From the NCBI GenBank assembly GCA_009783465.1, contig WRDM01000024.1:1-40387 (forward strand): a DNA stretch of 40,387 nt. The letters are read 5' to 3'. Shown here piece by piece: positions 12,504-20,972 of the stretch. A program made the position numbers and the translations under genes. Positions within the stretch are counted from its first letter, which is position 1; every line of letters starts with the position of its first letter. Under the pieces are notes generated by a model that did not search any database, was not told the DNA's origin, and saw nothing but the letters and a program-made list of their open reading frames with translations. This stretch comes from Phycisphaerae bacterium. Its GTDB lineage: Bacteria; Planctomycetota; Phycisphaerae; SM23-33.

Positions 12504-15020
12504 TTACTGGTCCTCGGACTGCCGGATTTTGTCGGCCTGTTGCTGGCGTTGGGCGGTGCCGTTTTTGGCTTGGGCCGCGGTCGCGGCGGGAACGGGCGGT
12601 TCACCGTCGGATTTTTCGCCATCCGGTTTCTCGTCGTCGGATTTCTCCTCGCCACCCAGTTCCGACAGGGCCGACGGTTTTTTGCCGCCGAGTTTCGGGT
12701 ACGCGATTCTCCCGTGATACATCGCGTTGAGGCTGCGGATGATGGAGGCTTCGATCTGGTGCACTTCCCGCAGCGTCAGTTCGCAGTCGTCGAGCTGCCC
12801 GTCCATCAGCCGCCGCGAGACCATTGTATGGACTTGCGTTTCAATGCGGCCTGGCGTGGGGTCGGGCATGGCGCGCACGGAGGATTCGGACGCGTCGGCG
12901 AGCATGAGGATGGCGGTTTCCTTGGTGCGTGGCTTGGGGCCTGGGTAGCGGAATTCCACTTCGTCGGGCGCACGGTCGGTGTCGGCTTTGCGTTGCTCGG
13001 TAGCGGCGTAGTAGAAGTACTGCACCAGCGTCGTGCCGTGATGGGCGACGATGAACTCCCGCAGCACGTCGGGCACGTGGTACTCGCGGGCCATCTCCAG
13101 CCCGTCCTTGACGTGGCCGATGATGATCAACAGGCTCATCGCCGGGGAAAGCTTGTGGTGGGGATTCGGCGCCCCGGCCTGATTTTCGACGAAATACTCG
13201 GGTTTGTTGACTTTTCCGACGTCGTGATAGTACGCGCCGGCCCTGGCGAGCAGGCCTCGCGCGCCGATGGACTCGGCGGCGGCTTCGCACATCATGCCCA
13301 GTTGCAGCGAGTGGTTGAATGTGCCGGGAGCCTCCATCGCCAACCGGCGGAGCAGTGGCTTGGACGGGTCGGTCCACTCCAGCAACGTCATGCTGGTGGC
13401 GACGCGGAAAACTTTTTCGATCAGCGGCAGCAAACCCTGAACGAGGAACCCCACCAGCAAGGCCGCCCCCGCCGCCCACAAGGCCGACCGGATCGACACG
13501 CTGAACGGCATGCCCACACTGGCCGATACGCTCAGCACCGTCACCAGCACGACCCCCGCGGAGATCGCGCCGACCTCGATAAGTTTCGACCGGCTGCGAA
13601 TGTCACGCAGTTGCAACACCGCCGACGTCGCGCCGGCCATCAGAATCAGCATCCGGTTACTGTCGAGCCGAAGCTGGTACGTCGCCAGCACCGCCAGCAA
13701 AATCGCGACCATCAGCGCCAGCCGTTGGTTGTAGCCGACGCACAACACCACCGCCCCCAGCATCACGCTCAGCACCGCGACGCGCTCGTTCCACTCCGTG
13801 AACATCACCGCCTTGCTCAGCCCCAGCACGGCCAGCATGATAAACACCGCCGCCAGCCCACGCCCGTACTCGCTGAGCAGATCCCGCTCGTACCGGAAAA
13901 TGTACGCGAACATCAGCACGGTCACCAGCAACACGACACTGACCCGCCCCATCACTCGCTGGAACGTCCGCCACGGGTTGTCGTGCGATTCGGTCAGCCG
14001 CCACTGGGCATGCTCGGCCTCCAGCAGGCGGAGGCGGTTGCGGTCGATCCGCGTGTCGGCCGGCACGAGCCGGTCACCTCGGTTTCGCGTGATGAGCAGA
14101 TCCCGCACACTGGGATGCAGCGCGTCGATGTTCTGTACCAGCAGGTCGCCGCGTTTTTTCGTCAGGAGCAGTTTGCTGACGTTGGCGCGAAGGTCGTCGA
14201 TCTGCTGGTCGATGCGCTGCCGCGTAGCCAGCCCGTCGTAGACGTAGATCGGCTGGGCGAGGTGCCGGTGCAGGTGCGCCCGGATGCCGGGGCGGATGGC
14301 GTCGTTGGGGAAGAAATCCAGCCAGGACTCCATCTGGGCCTGCATCGCGGCGGGGTCGTCCAGCGAAATCAGCTCGCGTTTGTGGACGGAGATCGGCTCG
14401 CTGCCGTCCTTGCGGTCCAGCAGCACGTCGCCGCTGGAGAGGCGGTTTTTCTGCAAGTCGGCGTCGTCTCGCGTCACGATCGGCCTGGCAAGGAGCGACT
14501 TGCGAAGCTGCTCCAACGCCCGGTCGTACAGCAGGCGGTTGGCGCGATTGGTGGCGATTCGCTGCCAGGCCTCCAACGTCGCCTCATCCTCGATCAGCCA
14601 CGGATCCCGCACGTTGGCTGGCAGACTCGACGGTTGCGTCGCGGCTTTGAAGGACTCGATCTCGTCGGGAAACGCTTTCAGTTCGGCCACCAGTTGGTCG
14701 AGGCGGTCCTGGTCGAGGGTGAAAATGGCCGGGGCGGTTTCGACAATCTGGTTTTCGCGTTGCGGCAGGGCGTCTTCGGGCAGCACGCTGAAGTTGACGC
14801 GGGCGTGAATGTCGCTGGTGACGTAAAGCCCCTCGCGATACCGCAGCGGGGAAATCGGCCAGACGTCCAGCAGGGCCGCCACCGCGAAAAACAGCCCGCC
14901 CAGCAGCAGCAACGACACGCCGTGGGCTTCGCGAAAACGACGCCACAACGACACCGTCGCCGCCTGCGTCCCGCGCCGTACCTCAAGCCGCCGTAACGAT
15001 TTTCTGGTAAATGGCCACAT
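12504..15020 (-). CDS. pgpH: 7TM-HD domain phosphodiesterase (PgpH/YqfF family)
   Basis: 838 residues. Layout: short cytoplasmic N terminus, a first membrane segment (about 30-52, SLLLLGGLFFAVAALLDV), a large extracytoplasmic 7TMR-HDED-type region (about 55-320), a cluster of about seven membrane segments (about 325-510), then a cytoplasmic HD domain with YYHDVGKVNKPEYF (about 598), AHHGTTLVQYFYYAA (about 657) and LMLADASESSVRA. Family members hydrolyse cyclic di-AMP; that activity is inferred. The C-terminal 50 residues are a charged, Ser/Glu/Gln-rich tail. ATG 15020 is preferred; a TTG at 15035 lies at the edge of a palindromic repeat. Neither has a clear ribosome site. It sits between phoH and ybeY, the conserved order. 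Confidence 0.88.
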   Translation of the reverse strand: MWPFTRKSLRRLEVRRGTQAATVSLWRRFREAHGVSLLLLGGLFFAVAALLDVWPISPLRYREGLYVTSDIHARVNFSVLPEDALPQRENQIVETAPAIFTLDQDRLDQLVAELKAFPDEIESFKAATQPSSLPANVRDPWLIEDEATLEAWQRIATNRANRLLYDRALEQLRKSLLARPIVTRDDADLQKNRLSSGDVLLDRKDGSEPISVHKRELISLDDPAAMQAQMESWLDFFPNDAIRPGIRAHLHRHLAQPIYVYDGLATRQRIDQQIDDLRANVSKLLLTKKRGDLLVQNIDALHPSVRDLLITRNRGDRLVPADTRIDRNRLRLLEAEHAQWRLTESHDNPWRTFQRVMGRVSVVLLVTVLMFAYIFRYERDLLSEYGRGLAAVFIMLAVLGLSKAVMFTEWNERVAVLSVMLGAVVLCVGYNQRLALMVAILLAVLATYQLRLDSNRMLILMAGATSAVLQLRDIRSRSKLIEVGAISAGVVLVTVLSVSASVGMPFSVSIRSALWAAGAALLVGFLVQGLLPLIEKVFRVATSMTLLEWTDPSKPLLRRLAMEAPGTFNHSLQLGMMCEAAAESIGARGLLARAGAYYHDVGKVNKPEYFVENQAGAPNPHHKLSPAMSLLIIIGHVKDGLEMAREYHVPDVLREFIVAHHGTTLVQYFYYAATEQRKADTDRAPDEVEFRYPGPKPRTKETAILMLADASESSVRAMPDPTPGRIETQVHTMVSRRLMDGQLDDCELTLREVHQIEASIIRSLNAMYHGRIAYPKLGGKKPSALSELGGEEKSDDEKPDGEKSDGEPPVPAATAAQAKNGTAQRQQQADKIRQSEDQ

Positions 15021-15030
15021 GGGGATCAGG

Positions 15031-15239
15031 GACAAGCGACCAGCGACCCGGCTTCGCCAAGGCTACGCCGGGCAAGCAAGCGACAAGAGTTGCGCCAATC
15101 AACCGCAGCAGTACGGTGGTGTGAAGTCATCATATCTTTACGCCTCGCAACACGCATAAGTATTATTATCGGCAAATTGTACCCTACTCTTGTCACTCGC
15201 TTGCCTCGGCGTAGCCTCGGCGAAGCCGGGTCACTTGTC
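15031..15239. repeat. palindromic element between phoH and pgpH
   Basis: The left arm 15031-15089 and right arm 15187-15239 are inverted copies with small indels. Both hold GACCCGGCTTCGCC, AGGCTACGCCG and GACAAGAG, and reiterated AAGCGAC words. The right arm contains the last sense codons and the TGA (15231-15233) of phoH; the left arm ends 10 bp before the pgpH ATG. The interior includes GCCGATAATAATACTTAT on the minus strand (15156-15173). Confidence 0.82.
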
Positions 15240-16178
15240 GCCGCTGTCGGTCTTTGCATACGCTTCCACGATGTTCTGCACCAGGCGGTGGCGGACGATG
15301 TCCGTCTTTTCCAACTGCATGAAGACCAGGCCTTTGATGCCCGAAAGCCTCGCCCGCGCGTCAATCAGTCCGCTGACGGTGCCCTCGGGCAGGTCCACCT
15401 GGCTGTCGTCGCCCGTGACGATCATCTTCGAGCCATGACCCATGCGCGTCAGGAACATCATCATCTGCGACACGGTCGTGTTCTGCGCCTCGTCCAGAAT
15501 AATAACCGAATCGTTCAGCGTCCTGCCTCGCATGAACGCCAGCGGAATCACCTCGATCAGATCGTTCACCATGAAACGGCGGATCTGATCGTAGTCCATC
15601 ATGTCGTGCAACGCGTCAAACAAAGGCCGTAAGTATGGATTCACCTTCGCCTGCATGTCGCCAGGCAGGAAGCCGAGCTTTTCGCCCGCTTCCACGGCCG
15701 GCCTGACCAGCACCAGCCGCTTGGCCATCTGATGCTTGAGCATGTGCACCGCAACCGCGACGGCAAGGTACGTCTTGCCCGTGCCGGCCGGGCCGCTGCA
15801 AAACACCAGGTCGCGGCTCTGCATCGCCTCGATGTACCGCGCCTGGCCGGGCGTCTTGGCGCGAACCAGTTGGCCGGCCACGTACACGTCCAGCGCCCCG
15901 CGGGGGGCCGACTCGGCGGCCACACCGGTCGCGGAGGAGATCGCCTCCGTCACCAGTTCGCCCGTCACATCCCGGCCTTCGCGGAGGGCACGCTGCAACC
16001 GCTCGATCACCGTTGCCGCCGCCGTCACGCCGCGCGGCGAACCCGTCACGCGAACCTGATCGCCCCGCGCGAAAATCTGCACGCCCAGCGCCTCGCGAAT
16101 CATCCGCAAATGACGATCCGCAGGCCCAAACAACGAACCACGACGCGGCGACGGCTCCAGTTGAATACTCAGTTCCAA
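15231..16178 (-). CDS. phoH: PhoH-family ATPase
   Basis: About 315 residues, the usual PhoH length. A cytoplasmic P-loop ATPase often linked to RNA metabolism and found beside ybeY; exact substrate unknown. Seen: an N-terminal KH-like part (HLRMIREALGVQIFARGDQV), Walker A GPAGTGKTYLAVAVA (about 125), VLVRPAVEAGEKLGFLPGD, Walker B VIILDEAQNTT and a sensor MIVTGDDSQVDLP. The TTG at 16178 is proposed because GGGAG sits 5-6 nt before it and the family homology begins there. An ATG at 16256 lacks a ribosome site, and longer versions translate repeat DNA (16281-16425). Its stop codon lies inside the arm of a palindromic repeat. Confidence 0.9.
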   Translation of the reverse strand: MELSIQLEPSPRRGSLFGPADRHLRMIREALGVQIFARGDQVRVTGSPRGVTAAATVIERLQRALREGRDVTGELVTEAISSATGVAAESAPRGALDVYVAGQLVRAKTPGQARYIEAMQSRDLVFCSGPAGTGKTYLAVAVAVHMLKHQMAKRLVLVRPAVEAGEKLGFLPGDMQAKVNPYLRPLFDALHDMMDYDQIRRFMVNDLIEVIPLAFMRGRTLNDSVIILDEAQNTTVSQMMMFLTRMGHGSKMIVTGDDSQVDLPEGTVSGLIDARARLSGIKGLVFMQLEKTDIVRHRLVQNIVEAYAKTDSGDK

Positions 16179-16280
16179 TCGTACTCCCTGACAACGACTT
16201 CCGCACACGATTCTAGCAGAATCCCGGCGACGGTCACAAGAGGCAGTTGGGGACATGTCATGTTTGTAGGAAACAACCAC

Positions 16281-16425
16281 CGCGAAGCCCGAATGGCGAA
16301 ACCAGAATAACGAATCAATGACGAATGGTTTTTCGTTTTCCGCAGCCAGCGGCCTGAGATAGATCATTCGACATTCGGATTTCGTCATTGTTTCGAAATT
16401 CGAGCTTCGTCATTCGGACTTCGCG
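16281..16425. repeat. TTCGTCATTCGG word-repeat palindrome
   Basis: The left arm 16281-16328 and right arm 16365-16425 pair imperfectly through CGCGAAG.CCGAATG.CGAA and AATGACGAA. Both arms reiterate GAATGACGAA-like words. It occupies most of the gap between divergent phoH and purQ; the remaining 50-100 bp on either side show only the purQ promoter. Confidence 0.78.
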
Positions 16426-16464
16426 ACAGCTCTACCACAAACGGAACATGCATCCAACGTCCCC

Positions 16465-16492
16465 TTGAGTTCCGCCGCGATTTTCGTACAAT
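16465..16492 (+). promoter_or_regulatory. predicted purQ promoter, leaderless arrangement
   Basis: TTGAGT (16465-16470), 16 bp, TACAAT (16487-16492). The ATG follows only 6 nt later, so the transcript would begin at or within a base or two of the start codon. No ribosome site precedes the ATG. Confidence 0.45.
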
Positions 16493-16498
16493 CCGTGC

Positions 16499-17281
16499 AT
16501 GGCTACTCCCAAGGCATTGGTGTTGCGTGCCGCTGGCACGAATTGCGATCGCGAAACCGAGTTTGCGTTGCAGCAGGCGGGCTTCGACGCCCGGCGTGAG
16601 CATGTGTTTCGATTGATGGAATCGTCCGCCGCGTTGGCGGAGGCGCAGTTTCTCGTGATTCCAGGCGGGTTTTCCTACGGCGACGACATCGCCTCGGGGA
16701 AAATTCTCGCCAACCAGATGCTGCACCGGCTGGCTGACGCGCTGAACCAGTTCGTCCAGGCCGACAAACTCGTGCTGGGCATCTGTAACGGATTTCAGAT
16801 CATGGTCAAGAGCGGCCTGCTGCCGTGGGGCAACGTGCGGGTCGACGAAGCCCACCGCGATGCGACACTGGCATGGAACGACGGCGGGCGGTTCGAGGAC
16901 CGCTGGGTACATCTGCGCGCCGACAGCGACACCTGCGTCTTTCTGCCCAAGGGCGAAATCGTCGCGCTGCCGATGGCACACGGCGAAGGCCGATTCGTGC
17001 CCCGTGAACCCGCCATCCTCGACCGCCTCCGCGCCGCCGACCAGATCGCCCTCCGCTACGTCGACGCCGCCGGCAACGCCGGTCAGCCGTATCCGATCAA
17101 CCCCAACGGCTCGACCGACGACATCGCGGGACTCTGCGACCCCACAGGCCGAATCATGGGACTCATGCCCCACCCTGAACGATTCACCGACATCACCCAC
17201 CACCCGCAGTGGACCCGAGGCCACGTCACCCGCGCCGACGGCAGACTGTTCTTCGACAACGCGAGAAAATACTTCGCGTAA
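16499..17281 (+). CDS. purQ: phosphoribosylformylglycinamidine synthase subunit I
   Basis: 260 residues, a glutamine amidotransferase (class I) that supplies ammonia to PurL in the fourth step of purine synthesis. Seen: LRAAGTNCDRETEFA at the N terminus, VIPGGFSYGDDIASGKILA, the nucleophile loop LGICNGFQIM (Cys about 98) and GLMPHPERF with the catalytic His. The fold is complete. There is no Shine-Dalgarno sequence; a TACAAT box lies 6 nt before the ATG, so it is probably read from a leaderless transcript. The purL and purS partners are not in this window. Confidence 0.95.
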   Translation: MATPKALVLRAAGTNCDRETEFALQQAGFDARREHVFRLMESSAALAEAQFLVIPGGFSYGDDIASGKILANQMLHRLADALNQFVQADKLVLGICNGFQIMVKSGLLPWGNVRVDEAHRDATLAWNDGGRFEDRWVHLRADSDTCVFLPKGEIVALPMAHGEGRFVPREPAILDRLRAADQIALRYVDAAGNAGQPYPINPNGSTDDIAGLCDPTGRIMGLMPHPERFTDITHHPQWTRGHVTRADGRLFFDNARKYFA

Positions 17282-17450
17282 CGAAATTTCGCCGCGTGTT
17301 TGCCTCGCGCGCCGTCGAATCGTACGGTACCGCTTGGAGGCTCGCGGACACGGGGACCGTCTCGTCAAGGGTATGTTCATGTCATGTGGCATGGCGTCAT
17401 GGGGACTGCTCTCAACGGATCGACCCGCGAGCCAACCGGGGAAACGATTC

Positions 17451-18713
17451 ATGATGCATCTCTCGAACTGGCGTATTGTCGTGGCGGCACTGGTCGCCTG
17501 CGGCATGGTTTGGGCCACCTCCGCAGCCGTTATGGAAGGAGCGGTCTATGCGTGGGGATCCAACTCGTCCGGGCAATTGGGCGACGGAACAACGACCAGT
17601 CGTTGGAGTCCCACGGTGATCTCGGGGTTGGAAAGCGGCGTGACGGCCGTGGCGGCCGGCGCCACCTTTGGTTTGGCCATTCAGGACGGCTCGCTGGTGG
17701 CGTGGGGACATAACAACTTCGGCCAGTTGGGACGTGGGAACAACGTGGTCAACGCAAGCTGTTACACGCCACGGACGGTATTGACCATGGGCAGCGGCGT
17801 GACCGTCGTGGCGACGGGAAATGTCTATGGGTTGGCCGTTCGGGACGGCGCGTTGTACTCGTGGGGACGGAACACGTACGGCGAGTTGGGCGTCGGGAAC
17901 AATCTGAACAACGCCGCCTGTTACACGCCGCGGCAAGTGGTGGGAATGAGCAGCGACGTGACCGCCATCGCCGGGGGGACGTTCCATAGTTTGGCCATTC
18001 AGAACGGCGCGTTGTACGCATGGGGACAAAACAGCGCGGGGCAGTTGGGAAATGGGACCCAAACGGACAGTTATACGCCGCAGCCGGTGTCGGGAATGGA
18101 CCGTGACGTGACGGCCGTGGCGGCGGGGAACAGTAGTAGTTTGGCCATTCAGAACGGAGCGTTATATGCATGGGGAACGAACTCCTACGGCCAGTTGGGC
18201 GTCGGGGACACCCTGAACAACACAGACTGTTACACCCCGCGGCTGGTGACAGGGATGGACCGCGGCGTGACCGCCATCGCGTCCGAAGGGGACACGAACA
18301 TGGCGGTGAAAGACGGGCACGTATATCTATGGGGTCGTGTGGCGGATGTAATGGGCAGTCATTATTCCACACCGCAAGAGGTAGTTGGATTGACCAACAT
18401 TGTCGAGGTGGCGGTGTGTGGATCCATGGGCAGCAACAGCTACTACGCGCTGGACGCCGATGGCGCCTTGTGGGCGTGGGGAGCGAACAACTATGGACAA
18501 TTAGGGATCGATCTGGCGTTTGGAACTTCGACCGCGGTTTCGACCCCGCAGCGCGTGGGAGGCGACCAGGACCTTACCTTTGCCTCGTTCAGCGTGAGGA
18601 ACGGGTTTGTGTTGGCGCTCCAGGGAACGCCGGTGCCGGAGCCCGCGAGTTTGTTGGTGTTGACGGCCGGCGCGGCGGGTTTGCTGTCGCGGCGGCGGAC
18701 GAAAACCTGTTAG
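17451..18713 (+). CDS. RCC1-repeat beta-propeller with PEP-CTERM signal
   Basis: 420 residues, exported. An N-terminal signal peptide (about 5-28, RIVVAALVACGMVWATSA) is followed by seven RCC1-type repeats, each with a .AWG.N..GQLG core (VYAWGSNSSGQLGDG, LVAWGHNNFGQLGRG, LYSWGRNTYGELGVG and so on; the sixth, VYLWGRVADVMG, is degenerate). Seven repeats would close one propeller. The C terminus carries VPEPASLLVLTAGAAGLL then RRR, a PEP-CTERM sorting signal for the exosortase pathway, so it is probably a surface or matrix protein. The start at 17451 has GGGGAAA 7 nt upstream. The ligand is unknown. Confidence 0.88.
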   Translation: MMHLSNWRIVVAALVACGMVWATSAAVMEGAVYAWGSNSSGQLGDGTTTSRWSPTVISGLESGVTAVAAGATFGLAIQDGSLVAWGHNNFGQLGRGNNVVNASCYTPRTVLTMGSGVTVVATGNVYGLAVRDGALYSWGRNTYGELGVGNNLNNAACYTPRQVVGMSSDVTAIAGGTFHSLAIQNGALYAWGQNSAGQLGNGTQTDSYTPQPVSGMDRDVTAVAAGNSSSLAIQNGALYAWGTNSYGQLGVGDTLNNTDCYTPRLVTGMDRGVTAIASEGDTNMAVKDGHVYLWGRVADVMGSHYSTPQEVVGLTNIVEVAVCGSMGSNSYYALDADGALWAWGANNYGQLGIDLAFGTSTAVSTPQRVGGDQDLTFASFSVRNGFVLALQGTPVPEPASLLVLTAGAAGLLSRRRTKTC

Positions 18714-18747
18714 ATGAAACGACACGTTTCAGGGCCATCGCATGTGC

Positions 18748-18776
18748 CGTGCCGCAGGCATTTTGCCCGCGGCACG
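18748..18776. repeat. short copy of the GGGCATCTTGCCCG palindrome
   Basis: CGTGCCGC...GCGGCACG arms enclose AGGCATTTTGCCC. The centre matches the ATCTTGCCCGCG half of the elements inside the hydantoinase and galU genes. It lies 35 bp after the RCC1 gene and could stop its transcript. Confidence 0.65.
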
Positions 18777-18870
18777 TTTGTCACCACTTGAAAAAGATCG
18801 CTTCGCGTACGATAATCCATCCCACACTCGAGCAGGACGCTCGCGTCGTACCTCTTCAAGGATGTCAGGG

Positions 18871-20049
18871 ATGAAAAACGCACTCCTTCTCACCGTGATT
18901 GTCGCGTGTTGCTTACCTCTGTTTGGCTGCCCGAAAAAAACCGAAATCGAGCCCGACACCGAGTGGCAGTTGCCCGAGGGACAGGTCGCGCTGCGAAAAA
19001 TCACCGACCCGGCGCGAATGCCTGATTTCACGGCCGCCTGCGCCGACCGGCAGCGACTGGACGTCGCCCTGGCCAACAGCATCCACTACATGCGGAAGGA
19101 CGCCAGCAAGAAGTTTTTCCCGTACGGCGGGCCTGGCCAGGAGGTGGAGATCACGCACGAGCAGGCGTTGGCGAGTCTGCTGGCGTTTCAACAGTTGCTT
19201 GGCCAAAACCTTCCGCCGGCGGAGATGAACCGGCGGATCCGCGCGATGTTCGACGTATACGAGTCCGTCGGGTACGACAACAAGGGCACCGTGCGATTCA
19301 CCGCGTACTACACGCCGACATTCACCGCGTCCCGCACGGAGACGCCGCAATTCCGATACCCGATTTACCGCCTGCCCGAAAACGCGCAGGTCACGGCCGA
19401 CCAAGGCACCGTGGCGATGCCGAACGCCTCGCGACAGCAGATCGAATCGCAAGGCCTGCTCCGCGGCCAGGAGCTGTTCTACCTCGCCGACGCGTTCGAG
19501 GCGTACGTGGTGCAGATTCAAGGGTCGGCCAGATTGAAGCTGACCGACGGCACGATGGCGGGCATCGGCTACGCCGGCTGCAACGGCATGGATTATCACC
19601 CGATTCGCGACCGGATGGTCGCCGACGGCGTATTGACCAAGAAACAGACGAATCTCAAGGGCATGTTCGAGTATTTCCGCGCCAACCCGCAGGACGTGCC
19701 GACGTACACGTGGCAGAATCCGCGGTTCGTGTTTCACGTCGAACGCAGCGGCCCGGCGGTGGGGAGCATCAACGAGCCGGTGACGAAGATGCGGACCGTG
19801 GCGACGGACAAGAAAATTTTCCCGCGCGCGTGCCTGACGCTGGTCTCCGCCACGCTGCCCGCCGCCGGACCGACGGGCATGCTGGAAGAACGGCCGATGA
19901 GCTTCTTCGCGCTGGACCAGGACAGCGGCGGCGGCATCCGCAAAGCGGGCCGATGCGACATCTACATGGGCGACGACGCCCGAGGCGAAGCTCTCGCGGG
20001 ATACACGCACCACGACGGGCAGTTGTACTATTTGTTCCTCAAGCAGTAG
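18871..20049 (+). CDS. mltA: MltA-type lytic murein transglycosylase lipoprotein
   Basis: 392 residues. It begins with a lipoprotein signal, MKNALLLTVIVACCLPLFGC (lipobox LFGC, Cys about 20), so it is membrane-anchored. MltA-type enzymes cleave peptidoglycan with formation of 1,6-anhydro-muropeptides. Seen: RFTAYYTPTF, ADAFEAYVVQIQGSARL, GYAGCNGMDYHPI, and the C-terminal 3D-like domain LDQDSGGGIRKAGRCDIYMG with the expected catalytic Asp region. The start at 18871 is chosen by AAGGA at 18858-18862; an alternative ATG at 18862 overlaps that site. It converges with the next gene by 11 bp. Confidence 0.87.
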   Translation: MKNALLLTVIVACCLPLFGCPKKTEIEPDTEWQLPEGQVALRKITDPARMPDFTAACADRQRLDVALANSIHYMRKDASKKFFPYGGPGQEVEITHEQALASLLAFQQLLGQNLPPAEMNRRIRAMFDVYESVGYDNKGTVRFTAYYTPTFTASRTETPQFRYPIYRLPENAQVTADQGTVAMPNASRQQIESQGLLRGQELFYLADAFEAYVVQIQGSARLKLTDGTMAGIGYAGCNGMDYHPIRDRMVADGVLTKKQTNLKGMFEYFRANPQDVPTYTWQNPRFVFHVERSGPAVGSINEPVTKMRTVATDKKIFPRACLTLVSATLPAAGPTGMLEERPMSFFALDQDSGGGIRKAGRCDIYMGDDARGEALAGYTHHDGQLYYLFLKQ

Positions 20050-20812
20050 TCTTGCCCGATAGCGCGCGAACCATCGCGACCACGCCGGTGGCGAGGAGCG
20101 TCAGTATCAACGCCAGGAGCAGCGTGGTCCACACGTACGTCAGCACCGGCCAGAGGTCTTCCATGAGCGACGCGAAGCGGGGCCAGATGGCGCCGGTTGC
20201 GGCGATGGCGCCGGCGAGGAAGCCCACGGCGATGAGCGTCGGGCGGATCGGACGGCGGGCAGGCCAGATGCGGATCGCCAGGCACAACGTGAGAACCACA
20301 AACAGCGGCACCCGCCAGTCGCGCCAGTCCGCGCTCGCCAGCGTCTTCGTCAGCCGATGCACCAGCGTCACCTGATTGTGGGCCTGATCCCAGAGCGTAT
20401 CCCAGGCCGCGTCCACGGAACCGGGGCCGCTTTGGGCCAACGCGATTTTCGGAATGCCGATCCCGACGAAATCCTTAATGACGGGTTTATCCAGCAGCGT
20501 CCATGCCGTCAGCAGCACAGCCACCACCGCGGCGATGGACAACATCGGCGACACGACCGCGCCGAGCGCTTTCAATTTGCCGCCAGCCGGCGCCGCCTCG
20601 CCGCCCTCCCCACCGCCCCCCGCGCCGCGACGAATCCCTCCGCCGGTGATCAACGTGCCCACCATGCACGCCACCTCCGACACGATGGTTCCTGGCAACA
20701 ACATCCACTGAACAACCGTCGGCGAAATCAGCCTCGCCAGCAACGCGTACACGCCCGCCGCCATCGCCAGCATCAACAGCATCCACAGGATAAACCACAC
20801 ATAAATCGCCAC
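20039..20812 (-). CDS. multi-pass membrane protein, possible degenerate metallopeptidase
   Basis: 257 residues with about five to six membrane segments (about 4-26, 36-55, 85-108, 160-176, 190-207, 220-245). I do not recognise a characterised family. LLPGTIVSEVACMVGTLITG (about 39-58) looks like the LPG..xHE..H stretch of some membrane metallopeptidase-like families, but both His positions are lost (S and C), so any peptidase activity is unlikely. A Gly-rich loop follows (RRGAGGGGEGGEAA). GTG 20812 is preferred, with GGAGAG 7 nt upstream; a TTG at 20833 is longer. Convergent with mltA and divergent from the TMEM43-like gene. Confidence 0.6.
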   Translation of the reverse strand: MAIYVWFILWMLLMLAMAAGVYALLARLISPTVVQWMLLPGTIVSEVACMVGTLITGGGIRRGAGGGGEGGEAAPAGGKLKALGAVVSPMLSIAAVVAVLLTAWTLLDKPVIKDFVGIGIPKIALAQSGPGSVDAAWDTLWDQAHNQVTLVHRLTKTLASADWRDWRVPLFVVLTLCLAIRIWPARRPIRPTLIAVGFLAGAIAATGAIWPRFASLMEDLWPVLTYVWTTLLLALILTLLATGVVAMVRALSGKTTA

Positions 20813-20914
20813 GTGAAATCTCTCCGCTTTCAAAAAATATCGGCCAGGGCGGGAGTGTTTCTGGAGGGAATGTGCGGGAGCAGGGCGAACACATGGTACG
20901 TATACGCCACGCTA

Positions 20915-20943
20915 TTGTTTTCGGCGTGAAAACTACATATCCT
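20915..20943 (+). promoter_or_regulatory. predicted promoter of TMEM43-like gene
   Basis: TTGTTT (20915-20920), 17 bp, TATCCT (20938-20943), giving a leader of about 23 nt that contains AAGGAG before the ATG at 20973. Confidence 0.42.
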
Positions 20944-20972
20944 GCCGGGATCGACAAACAAGGAGATCGATC

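Noticed and set aside
12390..14996. An 868-codon open frame on the plus strand opposite pgpH
   Set aside because: A shadow of the real gene; composition is Gln/His/Arg-rich and it crosses two unrelated genes.
15156..15173. A third copy of the GATAAT box (GCCGATAATAATACTTAT, minus strand)
   Set aside because: It lacks TTGATT 17 bp upstream and no LPD3-like gene or T-run hairpin follows, so it is not counted with the two RNA modules; resemblance may be chance.
16179..16388. N-terminal extension of PhoH through 16388
   Set aside because: The added residues come from the palindromic repeat at 16281-16425 and do not resemble the family; a TTG with GGGAG fits better.
18731..18744. CAGGGCCATCGCAT also near 26708
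   Set aside because: A 14-base match is expected by chance a few times in a window this size.
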